DNA from: Paraburkholderia bryophila
GTDB lineage: Bacteria > Pseudomonadota > Gammaproteobacteria > Burkholderiales > Burkholderiaceae
Assembly: GCF_013409255.1 (NCBI RefSeq)
Contig: NZ_JACCAS010000002.1
Coordinates: 2,222,001 to 2,286,000 of the forward strand
Length of the DNA stretch: 64,000 bases
Direction: 5' to 3'
The position numbers and the translations under genes were made by a program. Shown here piece after piece: positions 9,688 through 18,794 of this stretch. A model generated the notes under the pieces. The model did not search any database. It saw nothing but the letters and a program-made list of their open reading frames with translations, and had not been told where the DNA came from. The stretch's first letter is position 1. Each line of letters opens with the position of its first letter.

Positions 9688-9871
9688 TCTGTTCTCGCTA
9701 CTGGTGCCTGGCCTGCTGCCGATTCTCGTCGGCTGCGCGCTGCTGTTTTTCGTGCTCGATCTGGTGCTGGCGAGGCTCGGCTTCTATCGCTATGCGTGGC
9801 ACCCTGGGCTATTCCGTATCGCGTTGTTCGCCGCGCTGTTCAGCGGCATCGCGCTGTTGCTGCGGCAATAA
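9671..9871 (+). CDS. DUF1656 small inner-membrane protein (AaeX-like)
   Basis: This 66-residue protein has two transmembrane helices and the family's acidic start (PGEIDLF) and WHPGLF turn. AAGGAG lies 6 bases before the ATG, inside the end of the preceding gene. DUF1656/AaeX proteins almost always accompany FUSC pumps and HlyD adaptors, as here. Their role is not well defined and is probably in assembly or stability of the inner-membrane complex. Confidence 0.9.
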   Translation: MPGEIDLFSLLVPGLLPILVGCALLFFVLDLVLARLGFYRYAWHPGLFRIALFAALFSGIALLLRQ

Positions 9872-9927
9872 GCTCGTCACTGAAACGCTTCCATGAATTC
9901 ACCGACCGCTAACGTCCGGCCAAGAAG

Positions 9928-10893
9928 ATGAAAACGCAATCCCTGCTGCGCGGAGCCTTCACGCTTACCCTTCTCGTCGTGGCGATTCTGCTGGTGCGCC
10001 TGCTGTGGCTCGACTACATGTTCTCGCCGTGGACGCGCGACGGCCGGGTTCGCGCCCAGGTCGTGCAGGTCGCCACCGACGTCTCCGGCCTCGTCAGCGA
10101 AGTGCGGGTGAAGGACAACCAGTTCGTGCATCGAGGCGACATTCTGTTCGTGCTCGATCCGGCGCGTTTCCACTACGCGGTGGCGCAAGCCGATGCCGAT
10201 CTGCTGCGCGCTCAGGCGCAGGTGGAGCAGGCCAAGGCACAGATGGCGGGCAGCGAATCCGGCTTCGCGATGAAGCGCGCGCAGGCGGCGCGCCGCGCCA
10301 ATCTGGCGGGCGATGTGATTTCCGACGAAAGCCGCGTCGACGCGGCGTCGCTCGCGAAGCAGTCGGCCGCCGCGTATGCCGCCGACGTCGCCGCCTACAG
10401 CGCGGCCCAGGCGCAGGTCAAGGCCGCCCAGGTCGCGCAGCAGACGGCGGTGCTCAATCTCGCGCGCAGCGAAGTGCACGCGCCGTCGGACGGGTACATC
10501 ACCAATCTGAATCTTTATCCGGGCGATTTCGCCACGGCCGGCAGCGCGCGGATGGCGCTGATCGACTCGCATTCGTTCTGGGTGTACGGCTACTTCGAGG
10601 AAACCAAGCTGCCGCACGTGCATGTGGGCGATCAGGCGGTGGTGCGGCTAATGTCGGGTGGCGAGGAAATTCTTGGCCACGTCGATAGCCTTGCAAGCGG
10701 GATCGCCGATCGCGACAATCCGACCAGCAACGGCGATCTGCTCGCGGACGTCAATCCGATCTTCACGTGGGTGCGCCTCGCGCAACGCGTGCCGGTGCGG
10801 GTGCATCTCGACCACATTCCCGCCGGGATGAAGCTCGCGATGGGCATGACCTGCACGGTCACGCTGCGGCCGAAAGACGGTCACTCGTCGTGA
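9928..10893 (+). CDS. HlyD-family periplasmic adaptor (AaeA-like)
   Basis: This 321-residue membrane fusion protein has one N-terminal transmembrane helix (residues about 10-30). A lipoyl/biotinyl half-motif follows (VSGLVSEVRVKDNQFVHRGD), then a coiled-coil hairpin rich in Ala, Gln and Lys. The second lipoyl half is VHAPSDGYITNLNLYPGDF, with a beta-barrel after it. It links the FUSC pump to the outer-membrane channel encoded upstream. It is the last gene of the operon and is followed by a strong hairpin at 10948-10989. Confidence 0.93.
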   Translation: MKTQSLLRGAFTLTLLVVAILLVRLLWLDYMFSPWTRDGRVRAQVVQVATDVSGLVSEVRVKDNQFVHRGDILFVLDPARFHYAVAQADADLLRAQAQVEQAKAQMAGSESGFAMKRAQAARRANLAGDVISDESRVDAASLAKQSAAAYAADVAAYSAAQAQVKAAQVAQQTAVLNLARSEVHAPSDGYITNLNLYPGDFATAGSARMALIDSHSFWVYGYFEETKLPHVHVGDQAVVRLMSGGEEILGHVDSLASGIADRDNPTSNGDLLADVNPIFTWVRLAQRVPVRVHLDHIPAGMKLAMGMTCTVTLRPKDGHSS

Positions 10894-10947
10894 ACGCTTG
10901 AACGGTTTGAACGCCATGGCGCTCGATGGATCACGACCGTAGAAGCG

Positions 10948-10989
10948 ATTCAGCACCGCCGGCTGTCGTGCAGCCGGGCGGTGCTGAAT
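10948..10989. terminator. Strong hairpin between convergent efflux and hydrolase genes
   Basis: An 18-bp stem with one bulged G (10948-10965 against 10971-10989, loop TCGTG) lies between two convergent genes, so it probably ends both transcripts. It lacks a clear T tract on either side, which lowers confidence in intrinsic termination. Confidence 0.5.
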
Positions 10990-11048
10990 GATGGGTTCGC
11001 TTCGGGGGCTGTCCGGCTGATCGAGCCGTCGACCCCCGAGACCCAACC

Positions 11049-12056
11049 TTAGCCTTGCTGCAGGAACGCCAGCAGATCGGCGTTGACCTTGTCGGCCTCC
11101 GTCGTGCACATGCCGTGCGGCGCGCCCGGATAGACCTTCAGCGTGGCGTTCTTGACGATCTTCGCCGACATGCGGCCGGCCTGGTCGATCGGCACGATCT
11201 GGTCGTCGTCGCCATGCAGCACCAGCGTCGGCACGTCGATCTTCTTCAGATCGGCCGTGTAGTCGACTTCCGAGAACTCCTTGATACAGTCGTACTGGCC
11301 TTTGATCGAACCGAGCATGCCTTCGCGCCAGAACTCGTCGATCGTGCCTTGTTCGATCTTGGCATTCGGACGGTTGAAGCCGAAGAACGGCACCGCGAGG
11401 TCTTTATAGAACTGCGAGCGGTTGCTGGCGACGCTCGCACGAATGCCGTCGAATACCGACATCGGCAGGCCATTTGGGTTGCTTTCGGTCTTGACCATGA
11501 TCGGCGGCACCGCGCCGATCAGCACCATCTTCGCGACGCGCGAGGTGCCGTGACGGCCGACGTAGTGAGCGATTTCGCCGCCGCCCGTCGAGTGGCCCAC
11601 CAGCATCGCGCCCTTCAGGTCGAGTGCGTTGATCACCGCGGCCAGATCGTCCGCGTACGTGTCCATGTCGTTACCGTGCGACGGCTGGTCCGAGCGGCCA
11701 TGGCCGCGGCGGTCGTGTGCAATGACCCGATAGCCCTTGTTGACCAGGAACAGCATCTGCGGGTCCCATGCATCGGCGTCGAGCGGCCAGCCATGCGAGA
11801 ACACCACCGGCGTGCCGGTGCCCCAGTCCTTGTAAAAGATTCGCGTGCCGTCTTTAGTCGTAACGTAGTTCATGGTGTGACGCTCTCCTTGATGTGAATG
11901 GGACGAGTTGCCCGTGTGCGTGCTGCTGCTGGCGGATGCCGCTGCCATGGCGGCGCCCGGTGCTGCCATGGCGGCGACGGCGGCACCCGCTGCGCCAGCG
12001 CCTGCCATGAGTAGTTGACGGCGCTGCGCCGACGGCGTTTCGGATGAGTGGGCCAA
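11049..12056 (-). CDS. Alpha/beta hydrolase of the non-haem chloroperoxidase/arylesterase group with Tat-like leader
   Basis: The core is a classic 270-residue alpha/beta hydrolase: nucleophile in GHSTGGG (about residue 156), Asp in [10 protein letters not shown], and His in PGAPHGMC. I place the start at TTG 12056 because GGAGA stands 6 bases before it, and this puts RR at residues 12-13 followed by a long Ala/Gly hydrophobic stretch, a Tat-type signal. An in-frame GTG at 12134 and ATG at 12131 lack a good ribosome site. An internal ATG at 11873 also has AAGGAG about 11 bases upstream and would give a normal-length cytoplasmic enzyme. The protein may therefore exist in exported and cytoplasmic forms. 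Perhydrolase or esterase activity is expected from the family; the physiological substrate is unknown. Confidence 0.85.
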   Translation of the reverse strand: MAHSSETPSAQRRQLLMAGAGAAGAAVAAMAAPGAAMAAASASSSTHTGNSSHSHQGERHTMNYVTTKDGTRIFYKDWGTGTPVVFSHGWPLDADAWDPQMLFLVNKGYRVIAHDRRGHGRSDQPSHGNDMDTYADDLAAVINALDLKGAMLVGHSTGGGEIAHYVGRHGTSRVAKMVLIGAVPPIMVKTESNPNGLPMSVFDGIRASVASNRSQFYKDLAVPFFGFNRPNAKIEQGTIDEFWREGMLGSIKGQYDCIKEFSEVDYTADLKKIDVPTLVLHGDDDQIVPIDQAGRMSAKIVKNATLKVYPGAPHGMCTTEADKVNADLLAFLQQG

Positions 12057-12387
12057 AGTGATTCTCCAGTCTTGTGTTGTTTCTTGTGTTGTTGATGGAT
12101 GTGCCGTTCTGACGGGTGCGTCATGGGACATCACAGGTTGAATCCTACGGCGCGACCGGCTGTGTTGAACTTCAGAATGCTTAATTCTTCTTAACGGAAT
12201 TCGAGGCCGAATCGCGGGGGGAATTGAAGGTGAACGAGGCCGGCGACGGCGCTTTTTTTACACCAGGTACAATCCACGCCAACTATCGTGTTGAGTTGCA
12301 TCGGGTCGTTCGCGTGTGAGGCATGTATTGCTCGCACCGGTCCATACGGTCACCATCGCAACGATGCATTCATTTCTCAGGGTCACA

Positions 12388-12639
12388 ATGAGTCGATTTT
12401 TTGCCGTGGCAGCGGCCGTGTGGGGCATCGGGGGATGCGTCGCGCTGCTCGTCGGTCTGCTGTTTCTAGGCGCGGCCAATTCCTTTGGCGCGGCGCTGAC
12501 GCCTTACGTCGGCGGTGGGTTGATGGCGCTCGTCGGGGTGCTCGGACTGATCGCCGGGTTGATCGCGGCCGTGTGGCCTTCGTCGAAAAAGAAGGCGGCG
12601 CGTGGCGAGGACAGACCGTGGCTGCGCGGAGATCGCTGA
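12388..12639 (+). CDS. Small two-helix membrane protein
   Basis: This 83-residue protein has two hydrophobic helices (about residues 4-28 and 38-64) and a short charged tail (KKKAARGEDRPWLRGD). I chose ATG 12388, preceded by AGGG, over an in-frame upstream start at 12316 because hydrophobicity begins there. Gly-rich packing motifs suggest a compact membrane hairpin. I do not recognise a family; the function is unknown. Confidence 0.65.
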   Translation: MSRFFAVAAAVWGIGGCVALLVGLLFLGAANSFGAALTPYVGGGLMALVGVLGLIAGLIAAVWPSSKKKAARGEDRPWLRGDR

Positions 12640-12744
12640 GGCGGCGCTAAAGTTTGCGCCGCGCGCTGCCGTTATTCATTGAGGAGCAGTCCGTCGGGGC
12701 TTGCTCATTCCCGATGAATTGACCTGTTTAAAGGAGGTGTGCTG

Positions 12745-13440
12745 ATGCAGATCACCAGCGCGACCAGCCCCAACGCGTGGCAAACCAACGGCGGCGCAAC
12801 GGCCGCGACGACAACGGCCACTACGGCGAATTCAGCGGCTTCGGGTTCTGCCGCGGCGGGTTCCGCCTCTACTTCCGCTACTTCATCGGGCTCATCCGGC
12901 TCGCAGTCCGGTAGCGCCACGTCGACCTCGGCGGCTTCGGGTTCGTCGAGTAGCAGTAGTTCGACCACTCACGCCAAAGGCAAGGGCGGCAAGGGTGGTG
13001 GCGGAGGTGGTGGCGGCGGTGCGTCCAGCAGCTCGAGCGCCACTGAATTCGAAATGCAGGAACTCACGCAACTGATCCAGCGGCTGCAGGCGCAACTCGC
13101 GGCGGTGGAGTCGCAAATGTCGCAAGCGCAGGGATCGCAAACACGGGTATCGCACGGCTCGCAATCGCAAGGCAGCCAGTCGATCGGTGCGATTCAGTCA
13201 AGCGGTAACGCTTCAGCCGACGCATCCGCGCAAACCACACAGGCCAAACATTCGCGTCAATCCAGCTCGACGCAATCGACTGACGACGACGTTCAGGTCA
13301 GCGCTCAGGAAGTTCGTGTGAGCAGTTTGTCGAGTCAGGTGTCGACGATCAATTCTGCCATTGAAATGGCCACCTCCGAGCTTGCCCAACTGATGCTCGC
13401 CTCCGGCAAGACAACCGGCATGGTCGACACGGAAGCCTGA
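12745..13440 (+). CDS. Low-complexity Ser/Ala/Gly-rich protein with FlxA-like coiled coil
   Basis: This gene encodes a 231-residue protein. AAGGAGG at 12731-12737 stands 7 bases before ATG 12745, a near-perfect ribosome site. Residues about 10-100 are almost only Ser, Ala, Thr and Gly, ending in a KGKGGKGG / poly-Gly tract. A heptad-like segment follows (EMQELTQLIQRLQAQLAAVE), then a Gln/Ser-rich stretch with repeated SQ pairs, then a second helix (SSLSSQVSTINSAIEMATSEL). The coiled-coil segment resembles FlxA-like proteins. There is no signal peptide or membrane helix. The role is unknown; an extracellular or envelope function through a type III/flagellar route would be speculation. Confidence 0.7.
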   Translation: MQITSATSPNAWQTNGGATAATTTATTANSAASGSAAAGSASTSATSSGSSGSQSGSATSTSAASGSSSSSSSTTHAKGKGGKGGGGGGGGGASSSSSATEFEMQELTQLIQRLQAQLAAVESQMSQAQGSQTRVSHGSQSQGSQSIGAIQSSGNASADASAQTTQAKHSRQSSSTQSTDDDVQVSAQEVRVSSLSSQVSTINSAIEMATSELAQLMLASGKTTGMVDTEA

Positions 13441-13498
13441 GCCGTTCGCTCACGACGCACGCCGTCACTGTCCACTGTCTTATTGACTCAAACAGTCG

Positions 13499-13518
13499 GC
13501 ACGGGACGGCGCCCGTGC
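13499..13518. terminator. Hairpin between convergent genes
   Basis: GCACGGG (13499-13505) pairs with CCCGTGC (13512-13518) around a 6-base loop, in the short spacer between the FlxA-like gene and kup, which converge. It has no pronounced T tract. Confidence 0.4.
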
Positions 13519-13525
13519 TGTGCCG

Positions 13526-15427
13526 TCAGATATTGATCTGACCGCCCATTTCCACCACGCGATTCGCGGGCAGGCTGTAGTACTCGGCCGCCTGCGCCGC
13601 GTTCCTCGCGAGGAACGCGAACAGCTTCTCGCGCCACAACGACATCGCCTTGCTTTCGCCGGTCGCCAGCACCGTATCGCGTGCGAGGAAGAACGACGTG
13701 TCGGAGGGCTCGTAGTGCCATTCCGGAATCTGTTTCTGCACGAACTCCAGAACACGCGGCACGTTGGGAATCTCGGTGAAGCCATGACGCACGACCACCG
13801 AGTAGCAGCCATGTCCCAGATCTTCGACCACGGCTTTCTGTTCGTCCGGCACGTGAGGCACGTTGTCGGTCGTACCGGCCATGAAGATGTTGAACTGATG
13901 CATGACGCCGTTATGTTTCAGGTTGTGCAGAAACGCGCTGGGCGCCATGCCGGCCACGCCGCCGGGAAACACCGCGGTGCCGTTGGTGCGCGGCGGCGAA
14001 TGAGCGCCGTCGCATAGCGAATGAATCAGGGTCGCCAGCGGAAGGTTGTCGCTTCTCATCCGCTCCATCAGGGTTTCGCGCCCTTTGTGCCACGTGGTCA
14101 TCACGGTGAACAGCACGCCGCCCGCCAGTAACGGGAACCAGCCGCCTTCCATGACCTTGCTGACGTTGCTCGACACGAACACGGCGTCGACCAGCGCGAG
14201 CGGCACGATGACCACGGCTGTTTTCAGCGGGCTCCATTTCCACAGGTCGTGGGTGATGAAATACATCAGCAGGGTCGTCAACAGCATGGTCGACGCCACC
14301 GCGATCCCGTACGCCGCCGCGAGGTTATCCGACGATTTGAAGAACACGACGAGGAACACCACCGCCGCGTAAAGCGAAATGTTGATGAACGGCACGTACA
14401 CCTGGCCCATCTCGTGCGACGACGTATGGACCACCGGAATGCGCGGCAGGAAGCCGAGTTGCACGGCCTGCTTGGTCATCGAGAACGCGCCGGAAATCAC
14501 CGCTTGAGACGCGATGATGGTGGCCGCCGTGGCCAGCACCACCAGCGGAACCAGCGCCCAGCTCGGTGCCGACTGAAAGAACGGTTGGGCGATGGTCGAC
14601 GGTTTATCGAGCACCAGCGCGGCCTGGCCGAAGTAATTCAGCACCAGGCTCGGCAACACGAGAAACAGCCACGCGAGGTTGATCGGCCGCTTGCCGAAGT
14701 GCCCCATGTCCGCGTAAAGCGCTTCGCCGCCGGTCAACGCGAGAAACACGGAACCCAGCACGATGAACGCAGTGCCGGGCGCATGCGTCACGAACACGAA
14801 CGCATAGGTCGGCGACACGGCCCGCAGAATGTCGACGTGCGGGATGATATGCGACAAGCCGAGCGCCGCCAGCGTGACGAACCAGACGATCATGATCGGG
14901 CCGAACACTTTGCCGACCGTGCCGGTGCCGCGCTTCTGAATCTTGAAGAGGCCGGTGAGAATGACGAGCGAGATCGGCACGATCCACTCGGCGAGGTGCG
15001 GGTCGACCAGCGTCACGCCTTCCACCGCGGAGATCACGGAGATGGCCGGCGTGATCATCGAATCGCCATAGAACATCGCCGCGCCGAACACGCCGAGCGT
15101 CAATAGCACTTGCCGCAGCCGCTCGGGCGCGACGCGTGACGCGAGCGCGGTGAGCGCGAGGATGCCGCCTTCGCCGTCGTTATCGGCGCGCATCACGAAA
15201 GTGACATATTTAAATGTCACCACGATGATGATCGCCCAGAGGATCAGCGACACGATGCCGAACACGTTCGTTTGCGTGATGCCGCCGGCCGCCTTCAGAC
15301 ATTCACGAAGCGTGTAGAGCGGGCTGGTGCCGATGTCGCCGAACACAACGCCGATGGCGCCCAGTACGAGGCTTGGCGCGGCCGCCTTGGCGGGAGCGTT
15401 GGGTGAGGAAGTCGCGGAGGAGGACAT
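13526..15427 (-). CDS. kup: Kup low-affinity potassium uptake transporter
   Basis: This 633-residue protein matches the Kup/HAK/KUP family. It has an N-terminal GVVFGDIGTSPLYTLRE signature, about twelve transmembrane helices through residue 450, and a C-terminal cytoplasmic domain. It mediates proton-coupled K+ uptake across the inner membrane. The length is normal and all family landmarks (YGDSMITPAISV, LTGGEALYADMGHFG) are present. A 26-residue membrane microprotein gene lies 134 bp upstream on the same strand and may share its transcript. Confidence 0.96.
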   Translation of the reverse strand: MSSSATSSPNAPAKAAAPSLVLGAIGVVFGDIGTSPLYTLRECLKAAGGITQTNVFGIVSLILWAIIIVVTFKYVTFVMRADNDGEGGILALTALASRVAPERLRQVLLTLGVFGAAMFYGDSMITPAISVISAVEGVTLVDPHLAEWIVPISLVILTGLFKIQKRGTGTVGKVFGPIMIVWFVTLAALGLSHIIPHVDILRAVSPTYAFVFVTHAPGTAFIVLGSVFLALTGGEALYADMGHFGKRPINLAWLFLVLPSLVLNYFGQAALVLDKPSTIAQPFFQSAPSWALVPLVVLATAATIIASQAVISGAFSMTKQAVQLGFLPRIPVVHTSSHEMGQVYVPFINISLYAAVVFLVVFFKSSDNLAAAYGIAVASTMLLTTLLMYFITHDLWKWSPLKTAVVIVPLALVDAVFVSSNVSKVMEGGWFPLLAGGVLFTVMTTWHKGRETLMERMRSDNLPLATLIHSLCDGAHSPPRTNGTAVFPGGVAGMAPSAFLHNLKHNGVMHQFNIFMAGTTDNVPHVPDEQKAVVEDLGHGCYSVVVRHGFTEIPNVPRVLEFVQKQIPEWHYEPSDTSFFLARDTVLATGESKAMSLWREKLFAFLARNAAQAAEYYSLPANRVVEMGGQINI

Positions 15428-15561
15428 AGGTCTGTCGTAAGCGGAGTAAAGGCGGCGGAAACGTTAGCCTGGCGGGACGGGCGGCGATGAGTGCCGGTCG
15501 ATGCGACTCGCGAGCTGATGCAAAGGATAGGCCGGGTCGGGCGTGGTCTGTGTGCGCGACG

Positions 15562-15642
15562 CTACCTCAGCCGCCAGATTCCCCAGATCGCGATGAGTAG
15601 GGCGAGCCCGAAACCACCGCCCAGCAGGATGTAAGTACTCAT
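15562..15642 (-). CDS. 26-residue single-helix membrane microprotein upstream of kup
   Basis: This short reading frame (ATG at 15642, TAG at 15562) encodes a short N-terminus, the hydrophobic stretch YILLGGGFGLALLIAIWGIW and a basic RLR end, a textbook single transmembrane helix with positive-inside tail. GAGG stands 7 bases before the ATG, so translation is credible. It precedes kup in the same direction, which recalls the small accessory subunits of ion pumps and oxidases (KdpF, CydX), although its sequence is neither of these. Whether it partners Kup is inference. Confidence 0.55.
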   Translation of the reverse strand: MSTYILLGGGFGLALLIAIWGIWRLR

Positions 15643-15888
15643 GTGAATCCTCGATGTCTTCGGCGAAGCATGATCGACGCGTCGCGTTGCGACACGTGCC
15701 AGCCCGAATCCTACCGTGGCTTCCTTTCAGAAAACATTGCGATGCCTTTACCCAGCGCGCCTGCACGTCGCGTTCGACGCCGCGAGTCGCGGGTTTGTCT
15801 GATATCGGCGCTGGCGCTGGCCTATAACGGATTGCAGAGTCCGCATGACGGGATTCGCGTTTGCGTGACCTTAACGTCGAGGTGCATC

Positions 15889-16272
15889 GTGGCCAAACTA
15901 GCGGTTTTTATCGGACGCCTTCAATGGGTTGCGTTCGCGGTGATGATGAGTCTGGGCAATCCGGCCATGTCGCAGGAGAAGGCCCCGATGACGTCATCGT
16001 CCGATCAGATCAAGGTCATGGCGGAAAACGAAAAGGTGGTGGCCTCGGAAGAACGGATCAAACCGGGTGCTGAAACCGATAGCCGCGCGCGCCCCTACCG
16101 CGTGGTGCGTGCGATAAAAGGCGGGTCGCTCCAGCGGATCTATCCTGACGGAAGAAAAGAAATGGCCATGTGGAAGACCGGCGAGGTGCGTGTCTTCGAG
16201 GCGAGCGGCCCTTACAAGCTCAAGAATGTCGGCAAGGAGGATGTCGTCTTCTACATCGTCGGGTTGAAGTGA
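15889..16272 (+). CDS. Small periplasmic protein, possibly cupin-like
   Basis: This gene encodes a 127-residue protein with a signal peptide (hydrophobic WVAFAVMMSLG, cleavage near AMSQE). I start it at GTG 15889 because GAGGTG lies just upstream; the frame stays open back to 15643 but the extension has no protein character. The mature C-terminal part (YRVVRAIKGGSLQRIYPDG, then GEVRVFEASGPYKLKNVG) looks like a small beta-sandwich or half-cupin. No metal-binding His set is visible. The function is unknown. Confidence 0.6.
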   Translation: MAKLAVFIGRLQWVAFAVMMSLGNPAMSQEKAPMTSSSDQIKVMAENEKVVASEERIKPGAETDSRARPYRVVRAIKGGSLQRIYPDGRKEMAMWKTGEVRVFEASGPYKLKNVGKEDVVFYIVGLK

Positions 16273-16425
16273 ATGGGAAGACGAGCCGGAGTAGATCATT
16301 TCGCAAACGTGTTAAAACACCGGATCGCTTTCGTTATCGAATCCGGGAGTCGCTCGATGCGGCCGGCTGTTGGCCCGCGCTGAGCGGTGTCCTGTTTCCT
16401 GTTTGATGAAATTCAAATTACAACC

Positions 16426-16926
16426 ATGATCCGTCTACTCACCGCCGCCGACGCCGGCCTTTTCAGAACGTTGCGTCTTCTTGCGGTAGACAACTCGCCA
16501 ACTTCAATATGGCCGACTCGCGAAGAAGAGTCGGCGCGTTCGACTGAACAAACCATCGCGCGTATTCAATCGACAGACCTGCAAGCGGTTTTCGGCGCAT
16601 TCGCCGATAGCGAGTTGATCGGGATTACCGGTGTGCGCCGCGAGCCTCTGGTTCAGGTGCGTCATAAGGCGACAATCTGGGGCGTGTTCGTTCACCCGTC
16701 GCAGCGTGGGCAAGGCATTGCTCAGTTGCTGTTGTCGGCCGCGACGGTGCATGCGTCGAACGAGTGGGACTGCGTTCAGTTGATGTTGTGCGTCAATGCG
16801 GAAAATGTAGCCGCGAAAAAATTGTACGTATCGCAGGGGTTTGAGCGCTTCGGTGTAGAGCCGCGCGCCATGCAGATAGATGGCCGGTTTTACGATGAAG
16901 AGCACATGGTTAAACGGCTGCGGTGA
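16426..16926 (+). CDS. GNAT-family N-acetyltransferase
   Basis: This 166-residue protein has the GNAT acetyl-CoA site WGVFVHPSQRGQGIAQLLL (motif A, RGQGIA as the pyrophosphate loop) and the later NVAAKKLYVSQGFERFG motif B. It begins directly at the ATG at 16426, giving the usual domain length. The acceptor could be an amino group on a small molecule, antibiotic or protein; nothing nearby decides it. Confidence 0.88.
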   Translation: MIRLLTAADAGLFRTLRLLAVDNSPTSIWPTREEESARSTEQTIARIQSTDLQAVFGAFADSELIGITGVRREPLVQVRHKATIWGVFVHPSQRGQGIAQLLLSAATVHASNEWDCVQLMLCVNAENVAAKKLYVSQGFERFGVEPRAMQIDGRFYDEEHMVKRLR

Positions 16927-16995
16927 CGCGAGTCTTTCGCGCATTCCTCGCTCGGTTCTTTTCTACTACCCGTTATTGCAAGGCGTCGACTACGT

Positions 16996-17880
16996 ATGAC
17001 GGAGACTCGTGATTTATTGCTGGCGCTCAAGCGGCTCGCCAAAGTGGATACTCGGCCGCCGTCGTTGCTGCGCGTCGCGGCTCGGCCTTCCATGTTCGCG
17101 TTCGTCGCGCGAGAAAGAGAGCGAATCGCCGATGTGTTCCTGCCGCGTCCGTCGTTGATCGTCGTGCTCGAGGGATCGAAGGAACTCGTAACAATGGGCC
17201 GGCAGCCAAGTTTCGCCGCCGGTCGCGCAATCGTGCTGCCGGGCGGATGGCGTGGCGATGTCGTCAATGTGCCCGATGATGTCACCGGCTTTTACCGGGC
17301 GCTGTTTCTGGATTTCTCGGAAGCGCTCGTTCTCGGCGCGCATCGCGCTCATCCTGAATGGCAGGCGCAAACGGGCGCACAGAACATCGAGGCGCGATTG
17401 GATCCGCTGTTGATCGGCGCGATTCTGCATTCCGCAGAAGGCATTGCAACGCAATCGCTGCCTCCCGTGCTGGTCGATCATCGGATCATGGAGATTCTGT
17501 TGATCCTCGGCACGCGCGGTGTTTTGCCGTTACGCCCGCACGCGGCGGCGCAGTCCATTGCCGACGCTGTGCGTACGCTCGTGCGCTGGCGGCCCGATCA
17601 TCCGTGGACGGCCGATCTGTTGTCGGCGGAATTGGGCATGAGCAACGCCACGCTCAGGCGCAAGCTCGCGGGCGAGGGCGAATCGTTGCGTGCGTTGCTC
17701 GCCGAAGAACGGATGGCTGCAGCCTCTTCCATGCTGAAGGAGGCGGGCGTTTCGGTGCGCGATGCGGCGCTGGCGTCGGGGTATCGGTCGTCGCGACGCT
17801 TCATCGAGCGATTTCGTGAGATTGAAGGCGCCGATCCGCGTGCGATCCACGATCCGCTGCCGATCGACGACGGCAAATAA
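16996..17880 (+). CDS. AraC-family transcriptional regulator
   Basis: This 294-residue protein has an N-terminal cupin-like sensing domain (residues about 20-180) and a C-terminal AraC double helix-turn-helix (TADLLSAELGMSNATLRRKL, then GVSVRDAALASGYRSSRRFI). The N-terminal part resembles the AraC_N group that senses small effectors. Neighbours are an acetyltransferase upstream and a PEBP protein downstream on the same strand, so the target is not clear from context. Confidence 0.92.
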   Translation: MTETRDLLLALKRLAKVDTRPPSLLRVAARPSMFAFVARERERIADVFLPRPSLIVVLEGSKELVTMGRQPSFAAGRAIVLPGGWRGDVVNVPDDVTGFYRALFLDFSEALVLGAHRAHPEWQAQTGAQNIEARLDPLLIGAILHSAEGIATQSLPPVLVDHRIMEILLILGTRGVLPLRPHAAAQSIADAVRTLVRWRPDHPWTADLLSAELGMSNATLRRKLAGEGESLRALLAEERMAAASSMLKEAGVSVRDAALASGYRSSRRFIERFREIEGADPRAIHDPLPIDDGK

Positions 17881-18048
17881 CCGCGAGTGACAGCGCGCGA
17901 GTCGTGGTGACGACGAGACGGCTTTCGCTTCTCAATTGCGGGTATCGAACAACTGATCGGATCTGGCCGAACTTTGAGCGTTTGCGTGCGCGCTGTGGTG
18001 CACCGTGCTTGCTAATTTGTCGTGACGGACAAGCTAGTGAGAACGGAA

Positions 18049-18768
18049 ATGAAAACGACAACAAGACTTTGCGCGACAGCGGTCGCCGCGACATTCGCAT
18101 TCGCGGCCGGCACGGCCAGCGCTCAGGCGGGCGCGGAGATGTTGCAGGTCGTGATCGGTGCGTCGAAAGCGCCGGCCTCTGCGGCGGTACGCCAGCTTGC
18201 GCTTACCAACGCATCCTGCGTGTCGACCACGGCCGGCAGAAGCGCACCCGGCGCGAACCGAAGTCTCCCGGTGACATGGTCGCGAGGACCGGCCGGCACG
18301 CGATCCTATGCGTTGACCCTGATCGATCCCGACGTGCCGCTCGACCTGTCGACGCTGAACCAGCCCGGCACGAGCATCGCATTCGACGCCCCTCGCCAGG
18401 AATTCGTCCACTGGGTGCTCGCCGATATTCCCGGGGATCGGACCGCCTTGCCGGAAGCGCTGGACGGCGACGGCCACGTTCACGGCGGTTTGCCGCTTGA
18501 ACGCACGGCGTACGGTGTCAGAGGTCAGAACGGCTTCGCGGCCTTCATGAAGGACGGTCCGTATGGCGGCTACATGGGCCCATGTCCGCCATGGAACGAC
18601 GAGCGTGTGCATCGCTATCGGGTGACGGTTTACGCACTCGATGTCGGCACGCTCGGATTGTCGGGGCCATTCACTCGCACCGATCTTTTGCGAGCGATGC
18701 GTACGCATGTTCTGGCCACGGGAAGCGCGAGCGTCGATTACTTCGTGAATCGCTCAGCGAGGCGCTGA
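18049..18768 (+). CDS. Periplasmic YbhB/YbcL-type PEBP (Raf-kinase-inhibitor-like) protein
   Basis: This 239-residue protein starts with a clear signal peptide (MKTTTRLCATAVAATFAF, cleavage near ASAQA). I use ATG 18049 rather than in-frame GTG 18022. PEBP-family landmarks are the LIDPDVPLD segment, FVHWVLADIP, and the ligand-pocket motif YGGYMGPCPPWND. Bacterial members bind anions or small ligands, and their role is poorly understood; it is probably a periplasmic ligand-binding protein. Confidence 0.87.
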   Translation: MKTTTRLCATAVAATFAFAAGTASAQAGAEMLQVVIGASKAPASAAVRQLALTNASCVSTTAGRSAPGANRSLPVTWSRGPAGTRSYALTLIDPDVPLDLSTLNQPGTSIAFDAPRQEFVHWVLADIPGDRTALPEALDGDGHVHGGLPLERTAYGVRGQNGFAAFMKDGPYGGYMGPCPPWNDERVHRYRVTVYALDVGTLGLSGPFTRTDLLRAMRTHVLATGSASVDYFVNRSARR

Positions 18769-18794
18769 CAGACCACGGCCCGGCTAACATCCGC

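Noticed and set aside
15464..15766. 100-codon minus-strand frame over the microprotein upstream of kup
   Set aside because: Low-quality composition and no ribosome site; the short 26-residue frame in another phase is much more protein-like.
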